From a virus: a DNA stretch of 64,000 bases. Positions 32,192-38,667 of the stretch are shown here, in pieces. The translations under genes were made by a program, and so were the position numbers. The stretch lies in the IMG/VR virus record IMGVR_UViG_3300017963_000020, positions 24,134 to 88,133 of that record. One strand, written 5' to 3'. The stretch's first letter is position 1, and each line of letters starts with the position of its first letter. The notes under the pieces are model-generated. The model did no database searches. It was not told the origin of the DNA and saw nothing but the letters and a program-made list of their open reading frames with translations.

Positions 32192-32428
32192 TTAGTTCCG
32201 GGTCGGATTGCCCTTCGGCGTGAAACCCATCTCGCGGAGGAGTCGGTAGGCTTCCTTCGCGTCGTCCCATCTGCCCTCGGCTTCCAAGGCCAGAGCGAAC
32301 GTCCAAAGCTTCCGCGCCTTGCCGATGGTCTTCAGTCTTTGCACGACCCTGTCTCCCATCGTACGGATGCGGTTCAGTTCGTGCGCGAACATCCTGTCTG
32401 TCGGTTCTGCGAGTGCTGTGCGGTTCAT
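32192..32428 (-). CDS. small helical protein, first gene of the block
   Basis: 78 residues, helical; the second half resembles a single tetratricopeptide-like hairpin (ALALEAEGRWDDAKEAYRLL), which would be a protein-interaction element. The ATG at 32428 follows TTGAAAGGAGATACC. It is the first gene after the 520-base gene-free region and so the likely head of the accessory operon. Confidence 0.65.
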   Translation of the reverse strand: MNRTALAEPTDRMFAHELNRIRTMGDRVVQRLKTIGKARKLWTFALALEAEGRWDDAKEAYRLLREMGFTPKGNPTRN

Positions 32429-32450
32429 GGTATCTCCTTTCAATATGGTC
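32429..32450 (-). promoter_or_regulatory. leader, GACCATATTGAAAGGAG type
   Basis: Family member before the first gene of the block. A second GTGAAGGG-like site lies about 25 bases further upstream. Confidence 0.6.
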
Positions 32451-32952
32451 TTGCCTTTGTTTATGTCTTTGCCCTTCACCTACAGTATACGGTATAACCT
32501 TATATATTCATCAAAAATTCCTGCTCGGCCTCCAAATTTCTGTCTTATAAGTCCTTGCCTTTGCAAGACTTACCGAAACCACGAAAAAACCTGCGCGACC
32601 CTTGCCCGTTCCCCAAATCGGGAGAAATCGGCTGTTTTTGGCGATATCGTTTTTCGTGACTTATACGAATCATTCAGGGTTCAGTATTTTCGCTGAAACC
32701 GATAGGAATCGTCCCTACGGTTCCGTATTTCGGTGAATTCTGCAGAAAGTTAGGTTTCCTTAACTTCCGCAAGCCAAATCACCCTAAAGTCGTCGTTTTT
32801 AGAGAGAGACCGACCTTCCTTCGGCCATAAGGACTTATACGAACGTTTCTCTGTACGATGCAGAATTCGCGAGCTACAGCGAGAATCGCGTTCGGGTTAG
32901 GTATTAAAGGAGTTACGCGAAATCATCCTGGGCACGATGGAGCACGATGTTC
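32451..32952. other. gene-free regulatory segment
   Basis: About 500 bases between primase and the accessory block, AT-richer than its surroundings. The minus strand carries TTCGTATAAGTC twice (near 32660 and 32830) and a related CTTATAAGAC near 32545, plus an AT-rich stretch ATATATAAGG...TATACT around 32480-32510 that could hold a promoter for the small-gene block. No gene on either strand is supported. Confidence 0.5.
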
Positions 32953-33996
32953 TCAAGACGATCGGCACGACTCAGTAGAATAGGGTATTTTTCGGTCGTA
33001 TTTAGCCGAGAATTGCTCCCGATTGCAGTCACAAGGGTCCTTCCCCTTCGGAAGCCTGATCCGATGCAGATCGGTCTCAGGGTATAGCAGCTCGGTCGCA
33101 CGTTTCCATCCCTCATCTCCACCATCATCCGCGTCGTATGCTATGCAGACCGAATCGAAATGTTCTGCAAGGAGATCGGCTTGATCCTCTGTCATGCTGG
33201 TAGAAAACGTCGCGACGCAAGGATGGCCGAACTGAACGATCTTCAAGGCATCCCAGATTCCTTCTGCTACCACGACCTCACGACACGATCCTGCAAATAT
33301 GTTCAGGCCGAATAGATACTTGCCTATCTTTGAACCCTTCGGAAACCATTTCTCAGAGTTATCTATCGGGTTCTGTGCAAAGAACGTCATCCATTCGCCG
33401 TGCTCATTCAGGATTGGAATTATGATCTGCAGTTCCCCGCGATAATATCCAAGGCCGATCTGGAAGTCCTGGATGATCCGTGCGAGCCCCTGCCGTTCGA
33501 ACTTCCTTTTCTTATTCTTGATCATGTATTTTGCTATGAACTCTGGGTCTTCTATCATCGGCGGAATGTAATGGCTTTCTTCGTCGTCATCGCCTTCGAT
33601 CTTCGGCCCTTCAAGAAGCTGAGCCATCTCCCTGTCAAGGACTCCCTGGGAATAGATGCTTCCGCCGACGCTGAATTCTTTAAGGATGCCGAGGGCATGG
33701 CTGAAGTCGCATCCTTCCATCAGCATTATGAAATCAACGATCGAACCCTTTCCGCATTTCCAGCACTTGTAGAATCCGTTCCACTTCGTTCCCTTCTCAT
33801 CTACCATCCCGAACGACGGTTGATGATCCGGTCCTCCATGGCTGTCAAGGGGACACGATCCGTTGATGTATCTGCCCGATCGCTGAAGGTTCCTGACCTT
33901 GTAATACTCCAGGATCCGTTCGATATCTGCGTTCTTCTTAAGGCTCTTAGCATAGTTTCGACGCTCTAGCTTTCTTCCTGCTACGTTTCTTTCCAT
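32953..33996 (-). CDS. dnaG: DnaG-type primase
   Basis: 347 residues. An N-terminal zinc motif (CPLDSH ... CWKC, about residues 48-82) and a TOPRIM domain (VVAEGIWDALKI, then AYDADDGGDEG) identify a primase that lays RNA primers for the DnaB-DnaE replisome. It is shorter than bacterial DnaG (about 580) and lacks a clear helicase-binding C-domain. The ATG at 33996 is preferred (GGAG nine bases upstream). It overlaps the UDG gene by 50 bases. Confidence 0.93.
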   Translation of the reverse strand: MERNVAGRKLERRNYAKSLKKNADIERILEYYKVRNLQRSGRYINGSCPLDSHGGPDHQPSFGMVDEKGTKWNGFYKCWKCGKGSIVDFIMLMEGCDFSHALGILKEFSVGGSIYSQGVLDREMAQLLEGPKIEGDDDEESHYIPPMIEDPEFIAKYMIKNKKRKFERQGLARIIQDFQIGLGYYRGELQIIIPILNEHGEWMTFFAQNPIDNSEKWFPKGSKIGKYLFGLNIFAGSCREVVVAEGIWDALKIVQFGHPCVATFSTSMTEDQADLLAEHFDSVCIAYDADDGGDEGWKRATELLYPETDLHRIRLPKGKDPCDCNREQFSAKYDRKIPYSTESCRSS

Positions 33997-34573
33997 GGAC
34001 ACGATCTCCAATCCGCTTCCAATCTTCTTTCGCCATTTCTTTGAATTCAGGGTTCCTTCCTATCGCGGATGGATGGTACGAGACATAGATCAGCGATTCG
34101 AAGCTGTGTTCCCTATGCTTTCCCCATCCTCTGTTCGCCCTGATGCCTTCCACGTTCTTCAACGCGAACAAGGCAGAGTTCCCCAGAACGATGATGAGCT
34201 TTGGCTGGATGATGGACAGGGTTTTCATCAGCCTTGGAGCACACCGAATGATCTCTTCTTCTGTCGGCTTATTGAATCCTCCATTAGGATTTCTTCCTGG
34301 ATAACAAAGAACGGTATTCATGATGAACGTGTTATTCCGTTCAAGGCCAGCGATCTTGAGTAGCTTGTCAAGAATGGTTCCTGCCTTCCCAATGAACGGA
34401 TCGCCTTCCATATCTTCTTCAGGTCCAGGAGCCTCTCCGAGGATGACGATGCGTTTATTACAGGCTCCGCGACCAAAGACCATACGATCTCTCGTGGTCG
34501 CGTTTCCGCAAAGCTCGCAACCCTTCATCCTGCTCTTTAGCTTCTTCAGCTCTCTAAGCTTAGAACGCTTCAA
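33947..34573 (-). CDS. udg: family-4 uracil-DNA glycosylase (4Fe-4S)
   Basis: 208 residues. Motif GEAPGPEEDMEGDPF (about 46-60), the SYHPSAI motif near the C-terminus and four cysteines (C19, C22, C90, C111) with the spacing of the 4Fe-4S cluster of family-4/5 UDGs. It removes uracil from DNA. The start is a TTG after AGGAAGGAG. The C-terminus is a basic tail. Its position next to primase and helicase suggests repair during replication. Confidence 0.9.
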   Translation of the reverse strand: MKRSKLRELKKLKSRMKGCELCGNATTRDRMVFGRGACNKRIVILGEAPGPEEDMEGDPFIGKAGTILDKLLKIAGLERNNTFIMNTVLCYPGRNPNGGFNKPTEEEIIRCAPRLMKTLSIIQPKLIIVLGNSALFALKNVEGIRANRGWGKHREHSFESLIYVSYHPSAIGRNPEFKEMAKEDWKRIGDRVHGKKRSRKKARASKLC

Positions 34574-34618
34574 AAGAGCTCCTTCCTGTTAGCTAGAGCT
34601 TCAGCTTGCTCTGAACGA

Positions 34619-34632
34619 AGCTAGCGCTAGCT
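34619..34632. repeat. 14-bp perfect palindrome
   Basis: AGCTAGCGCTAGCT in the 100-base gap between two genes, within a stretch rich in GCTAGC. Could be an operator for a dimeric repressor; no partner is evident. Confidence 0.4.
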
Positions 34633-34672
34633 AGCTGAGTGAAGTGTCTACTTCCTACTGTCTATGATTGCT

Positions 34673-34822
34673 TTAATCTATATCCATTATTACTGCTCGT
34701 AAGTATTCGATGTCAACCCATTCTGATTTCACTTCGATCATTCCGCATTGTTTACACTTGCGGACCACGATGTCGCCGAAGTCATCTTCAAATAGAGTTT
34801 CGAATTCATCGTGCGGACACAT
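34673..34822 (-). CDS. small zinc-knuckle-like protein
   Basis: 49 residues, acidic, with CKQCG near residue 24 and a Cys-Pro-His start. The ATG at 34822 follows AAAGGAGAGGCCG. It lies between the UDG gene and the hypothetical protein at 34835. Function unknown. Confidence 0.6.
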   Translation of the reverse strand: MCPHDEFETLFEDDFGDIVVRKCKQCGMIEVKSEWVDIEYLRAVIMDID

Positions 34823-34834
34823 CGGCCTCTCCTT

Positions 34835-35287
34835 TCATGCGAAACGGGTTTTGATTCTTTTCCCGGCGATTGCTTTCTTAAGGAATTCATTCCGCATATC
34901 GCCGTCAACGGTTGCGATATCTGGCTGTCCTCCTGGCGACATCATGTCTTCTACCAGTTTCTGGACGATTGCCTCGTCGTCCATGCCTTCGTAATGAGCG
35001 CGAAGCCTTTCAGCCATGTTCGTATTCACAGCGAAACGTTCACGCTGAAACGCTTCTGCCTTCTCTCTGGTAAGGTCTACGAATATACGATCGCCGACGC
35101 TCGGAACATGGAAAGGGTCAATTCGATCTGTCTGCCAATCAAAATGAACTGATTCATTTCCGTTCTGACTCAGCACGATAAAAGGCGTGACGCCGTCCCT
35201 TGAATTCCAAATGATTTCAACCTTGCCCGTTTCCCTGTCCCTATACTTCATCAAGGCGAATGCTTCTGCGTGATTATATTTGCCCAT
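34835..35287 (-). CDS. hypothetical protein
   Basis: 150 residues, strand-rich first half and helical second half, no motif. The ATG follows AAAGGAGAGGATTGAT and is only one base from the helicase stop, so it is co-translated with dnaB. Possibly a helicase accessory. Confidence 0.6.
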   Translation of the reverse strand: MGKYNHAEAFALMKYRDRETGKVEIIWNSRDGVTPFIVLSQNGNESVHFDWQTDRIDPFHVPSVGDRIFVDLTREKAEAFQRERFAVNTNMAERLRAHYEGMDDEAIVQKLVEDMMSPGGQPDIATVDGDMRNEFLKKAIAGKRIKTRFA

Positions 35288-35288
35288 A

Positions 35289-36659
35289 TCAATCCTCTCC
35301 TTTCTTTCTCTTCTTTTTCTTTTTGCGTTTCATGCTCGGGTCATTCAGCCGGATCAACCCGAAGTTCGGTATGACCTCAATGAATTCTCGCGTCTTGCCT
35401 TCGCGAACCTTCATGAATTGAATCTTTGCCCGAGGAGGGTTCCGTAGTCTCATGGCCTTCGTTTGGATAATCGCGAACAGGCAGTCGGCATTCTGGGATA
35501 GAGCCTGTTTAGAGATGGCGATATCGCGGATTTCCAGCTCTTCTTTGCCCTCGGCTTCGGGTTTGAGCTGTCCTGCGGAGACGATTGGGATGCGTCGTTT
35601 CAGGGCAAGGTTCTTCGTTTCCCGAACGACGATTGCTTGGGGTTGCCAATCAACGGAGAGCGAGTCGCGAGGAGTGTGAGAAGAGGGGACCATGTTTTGC
35701 ATATAGTCTATGAATATGATATCGGGCTTGAACGCGATCTCTGTCAACTTGCTGTCAATAGCAGCTGACGAGCATCCATCGTGCATCCCGATAATCTTTA
35801 GCCTGTTCTTCCGTAGCTCCTTAATAGACGTCTTCCATTTCTTTAGATCTATATCGCGCATCGTAGGAGGCTTCTTGAATTTATTATGCCGAACCCTGGA
35901 GATGCGCGAGTCCATGCGGAAGGCAGTCTGTTTCGCTGTCATCTCGTTCGTTACGAACGCGACTCTCCTGCCGAGTTCAACAGCCATGAAGACCGCCTGA
36001 TCCTGCATACATATAGATTTCCCGCCCGAAGTCTGGGCGACGAATATGATCAGGTCTCCAGGATTGTATCCTGCCGTCTGGTCGTCGAACCGACTATCAA
36101 TTCCTGATTCAATGCCCCTTGCGAATTCTGGATTCAGTCGAGCCTTCTTTATGTACTTCAGTCGTTCCTTCCAGTCGCCTCGCAGATCAAGGACTTCCAC
36201 TTCGTGCTGTTCCGTTGATCTGGCTTGCGCGATGCCGTCAGCCAGGAATTCGCGAACCATGAATGGGTTCCCGCTTTGCGTGAAGATATCTTTTGCGTTG
36301 ATGAGGAGCTGCTGTATATGCCTTGAATGCTCGCACCGATTTAATTCTTCGACAAGATAGTCGGTCATCTTGGCCGACACGTCCATCCCGCGAAGCCTTC
36401 TTACAAGCCGACGCAGCTTCTTTTTCGTCGGCGAGTCCTCTTCCGATTCGCTCACCTTCGTTAAAAGAATGTCGGCGTTGATCGGGGCGAAATACTTGTA
36501 CTGATGGTCGCGGATAATAACGAATATCTTCCGCGTCATTTCGGAGGAGAAAGTATTTGCACTCAACTTCTGTAGGATTTCTGTCTTGTTCAGCCGTCTG
36601 GATTTTAGCAAGAGCGCAAGGACTTCCTTCTCCTTTTCAACGTCACGATAATTGATCAT
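35289..36659 (-). CDS. dnaB: DnaB-type replicative helicase
   Basis: 456 residues. A short N-terminal domain, then a RecA-like ATPase with Walker A AQTSGGKS (208-215), Walker B IIFIDYMQ (314-321) and later DnaB motifs (AGQLKPEAEG, ISKQALSQNAD). The basic C-terminus (KRKKKKKRKK) is unusual for DnaB and matches the Lys-tail theme of this phage. It unwinds DNA at the fork with the primase encoded downstream. Confidence 0.93.
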   Translation of the reverse strand: MINYRDVEKEKEVLALLLKSRRLNKTEILQKLSANTFSSEMTRKIFVIIRDHQYKYFAPINADILLTKVSESEEDSPTKKKLRRLVRRLRGMDVSAKMTDYLVEELNRCEHSRHIQQLLINAKDIFTQSGNPFMVREFLADGIAQARSTEQHEVEVLDLRGDWKERLKYIKKARLNPEFARGIESGIDSRFDDQTAGYNPGDLIIFVAQTSGGKSICMQDQAVFMAVELGRRVAFVTNEMTAKQTAFRMDSRISRVRHNKFKKPPTMRDIDLKKWKTSIKELRKNRLKIIGMHDGCSSAAIDSKLTEIAFKPDIIFIDYMQNMVPSSHTPRDSLSVDWQPQAIVVRETKNLALKRRIPIVSAGQLKPEAEGKEELEIRDIAISKQALSQNADCLFAIIQTKAMRLRNPPRAKIQFMKVREGKTREFIEVIPNFGLIRLNDPSMKRKKKKKRKKGED

Positions 36660-36693
36660 TCTGCCGGACTCCTTCCTTACTCCTTCTGTTTGC

Positions 36694-36745
36694 CGTCTAT
36701 GAACATATACATATAGACGACATGGTAAATATCAAGCTCAAGTAG
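36694..36745 (-). promoter_or_regulatory. putative promoter region of dnaB
   Basis: Contains TTGATA followed about 16 bases later by TATGTA, and a small hairpin 36694-36700 with 36713-36719. It lies between the terminator and dnaB, so a promoter is expected here; the match to sigma-70 boxes is weak. Confidence 0.35.
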
Positions 36746-36754
36746 AAAATGAGT

Positions 36755-36795
36755 AGAAAATAAAAGCCCGTCAAACGCTAGCGCCGACGGGCTTT
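36755..36795 (-). terminator. rho-independent terminator after late genes
   Basis: Ten-base-pair stem (36763-36772 with 36786-36795, GGGC-rich) followed on the minus strand by TTATTTTC. It ends transcription of the structural/lysis operon before dnaB. Confidence 0.8.
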
Positions 36796-36839
36796 ACGAC
36801 TGGAGTGCAGGGTTTCAGTCGCGCAGGAGGCCTCCGCGA

Positions 36840-37136
36840 TTACTTGTTCAGGTCGTATCGGTCCAGATAACCCTTCAGGGTTTCCGTGACCTTCGCTCCT
36901 GAGGCCTTCGCTTCGATCAGTTCAGTCAGGCTCTTGGATGCAGCTTTGTTCTCGCCCTTGAACGTCTCGATGGAGTCGGCGATCACCCTGATGATTTCCT
37001 CGGCCTCCTGCTTCTGTTCCTTGTTGATCGTGCCTCGCCTGAGCAGGATGGTGAGGATGACCAGAATGATCGGCACGAGCAGACCTACGATCGTTGCGAT
37101 CGAATCCAGCGTTCCTTGCAAATCGGCCAGTATCAT
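36840..37136 (-). CDS. small membrane protein (holin-like candidate)
   Basis: 98 residues with one strong N-terminal membrane segment (about 13-33, LVPIILVILTILL) flanked by basic residues, and a charged helical C-terminus. Position after the tail genes, between two terminators, suits a holin or other lysis protein. Sequence alone cannot decide. The ATG follows AAAGGAGGGGAC. Confidence 0.55.
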   Translation of the reverse strand: MILADLQGTLDSIATIVGLLVPIILVILTILLRRGTINKEQKQEAEEIIRVIADSIETFKGENKAASKSLTELIEAKASGAKVTETLKGYLDRYDLNK

Positions 37137-37171
37137 GTCCCCTCCTTTTGCTTTCTCAGCGTCAAAGCGAA

Positions 37172-37223
37172 AGAAAAAGCCGAGGTTCGCCCCCGAATTT
37201 CAGGGGTGAATCCCTCGGCTTAG
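37172..37223 (-). terminator. rho-independent terminator
   Basis: Stem AAGCCGAGG/CCTCGGCTT (37177-37185 with 37213-37221), with an inner CCCC/GGGG and a T5 run following on the minus strand. Confidence 0.75.
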
Positions 37224-37299
37224 ACGATCCCCGTTTCCCTTTTCCGTTAGGGTAGGGTTAAACGATAGGGAAAGGCCATTCCATGGAGGTTCCGGATTT

Positions 37300-37536
37300 T
37301 CAGGCCAGAATCTTGAAGATTCCCCATGCCTGTCGGATGATGGCTTTGGCCGTTTCCCTGTTCTGTTTCCGCGCCTTCAGGACGCTGATTGCCTTCTCCA
37401 TGGTAGCGATTGCATCCTGGTCGGAGAAGGAGTTCTTGTCCACGTTCGGGTTCAGTCCCATCTGCGCGAAATAGTCCTTGGCCGAGGTGATGGTTTCTTC
37501 CGGGCTTTCTTCTTTCTTTTCTTCATCTCCCGCCAT
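37300..37536 (-). CDS. small acidic hypothetical protein
   Basis: 78 residues: an acidic first third, then a helical basic part. TGATGG-type overlap with the end of the lipoprotein gene indicates coupling. Part of the lysis/late accessory cassette; function unknown. Confidence 0.55.
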   Translation of the reverse strand: MAGDEEKKEESPEETITSAKDYFAQMGLNPNVDKNSFSDQDAIATMEKAISVLKARKQNRETAKAIIRQAWGIFKILA

Positions 37537-37955
37537 CAGTTTCCTCCCTTCAGTTTCTCGATGAACTCCAGTATTTCAGGAGTCGCCTTGTTCACGGTTT
37601 GAATTCCTGCCACGACTTCCTCGATTGTGAGTTTCTTGTCATGGACGAAGTCGTGGGCGAGGAGGCAGAACTTGCGATTGATCAGGCTTTGCTGTTTCAG
37701 GTTCGCCATCTGCTCTTCCACGTTCTGCAGGACTTCTTTCCTTGCTTCCTCTGTCATCTTGCCTTCGGCGACGAGCCGAGACGTGTCCTTGGAAATGAAC
37801 TGGAAATAGTTCTTGGCGAGCGTGTCCACGTTGGAGTCCAGGTTCCCCGAGTTCTCGAGTGCGAGTTCCGTTGACCTGACGTAGCTTTCGGGCGGAGGGC
37901 ATCCGACCAAGAACAGCGACAGGACGAGCAGGGTAACGAGTGCGAGGCTTCTCAT
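37536..37955 (-). CDS. lipoprotein (lysis or superinfection candidate)
   Basis: 139 residues with a type II signal peptide (LVTLLVLSLFLVGC, lipobox LVGC with C19), then a Pro-rich linker and a long helical, possibly coiled-coil domain. The mature protein would be anchored to the membrane or outer membrane by lipid. Outer spanins and superinfection-exclusion lipoproteins have this layout. The neighbours are small membrane proteins of the presumed lysis cassette. Confidence 0.75.
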   Translation of the reverse strand: MRSLALVTLLVLSLFLVGCPPPESYVRSTELALENSGNLDSNVDTLAKNYFQFISKDTSRLVAEGKMTEEARKEVLQNVEEQMANLKQQSLINRKFCLLAHDFVHDKKLTIEEVVAGIQTVNKATPEILEFIEKLKGGN

Positions 37956-37966
37956 GTCTTCTCTCC

Positions 37967-38386
37967 TTAAACGAGTTTCTTTTTGAAAGCTCCTGTATCC
38001 CGCATTCTCTTCGCGGTCACGGCGACCTCGATGCTTTCAACGATGTCAACGTCGTCGGGGCAATTCGACCCTTCGCACTGAACCATATCAAAGGCAGTAC
38101 TCTTGAGGAACTGCTCCCGTGGAACTTCTTCGCCGTTCATATTCAAAATGATTACGTTGACGTCCTCGAATACCTTGTTGATTTCGTATGGGAGCGTCGT
38201 GCAATTCAAGCCAGGAACGCTCGATCCACAGACAACGACAGCGACGTCCGTTGAGTGCATGACGCTCATCGCCTCCTTTGGATCACGAACGAAAAGGACT
38301 TCCCATTCTTCCCCGCCTTCCCGCAGAACCTCCCTGATCCTTTTCATGTTTTCATCGGTGTCAATAATTAGGATCTTGCTCTTCAT
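37967..38386 (-). CDS. degenerate response-regulator receiver protein
   Basis: 139 residues. The beginning (KILIIDTDENMKRIREVL) and the alternating strand/helix pattern follow the CheY-like receiver fold. The strand that should end in the phospho-acceptor Asp reads VVVCGSSVPG, so the acceptor is replaced. It is probably unable to be phosphorylated and may act as an interaction domain. An unusual find in a late/lysis cassette. Start after GACCATG context, close to the next gene. Confidence 0.6.
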   Translation of the reverse strand: MKSKILIIDTDENMKRIREVLREGGEEWEVLFVRDPKEAMSVMHSTDVAVVVCGSSVPGLNCTTLPYEINKVFEDVNVIILNMNGEEVPREQFLKSTAFDMVQCEGSNCPDDVDIVESIEVAVTAKRMRDTGAFKKKLV

Positions 38387-38389
38387 GGT

Positions 38390-38656
38390 CTAACCCCTCA
38401 CGAGCAATTGAATGATCGTCCCGATTACGGAAACCCCTGTCGCGATCAGTCCGGCATAGATGGCGACCTTTGCCTTAAGAACCGCGATCTCCGTGCATTG
38501 AGTGTTGACCTTCCGGGTTAATGCAGAAATTGATTCCTGCATTTTATTCGTATCAACGCGGAGATACTTTAGATCGGTCTTGATCTCCGCCTTGAATTCC
38601 ACGAACTTGTCGTGGTCGTTTCCTGTGCTCCTCGCGGAGCCATCGTCATTCGGCAT
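38390..38656 (-). CDS. XhlA-like holin/hemolysin candidate
   Basis: 88 residues: a coiled-coil region (about 20-60) followed by a C-terminal membrane segment (about 65-85) and a basic end. This is the layout of XhlA-type proteins, which work with holins in host lysis. The ATG at 38656 follows GAGGTGAAGGT; the longer frame upstream lacks a site. Moderate support from architecture and location after the tail fibre gene. Confidence 0.6.
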   Translation of the reverse strand: MPNDDGSARSTGNDHDKFVEFKAEIKTDLKYLRVDTNKMQESISALTRKVNTQCTEIAVLKAKVAIYAGLIATGVSVIGTIIQLLVRG

Positions 38657-38667
38657 ACCTTCACCTC

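Noticed and set aside
8266-32479. Starts five codons upstream reading MKG-x-T-M in many small genes
   Set aside because: The TTG belongs to the leader TTGAAAGG, whose GAAAGG is the ribosome site; the ATG after it is the true start.
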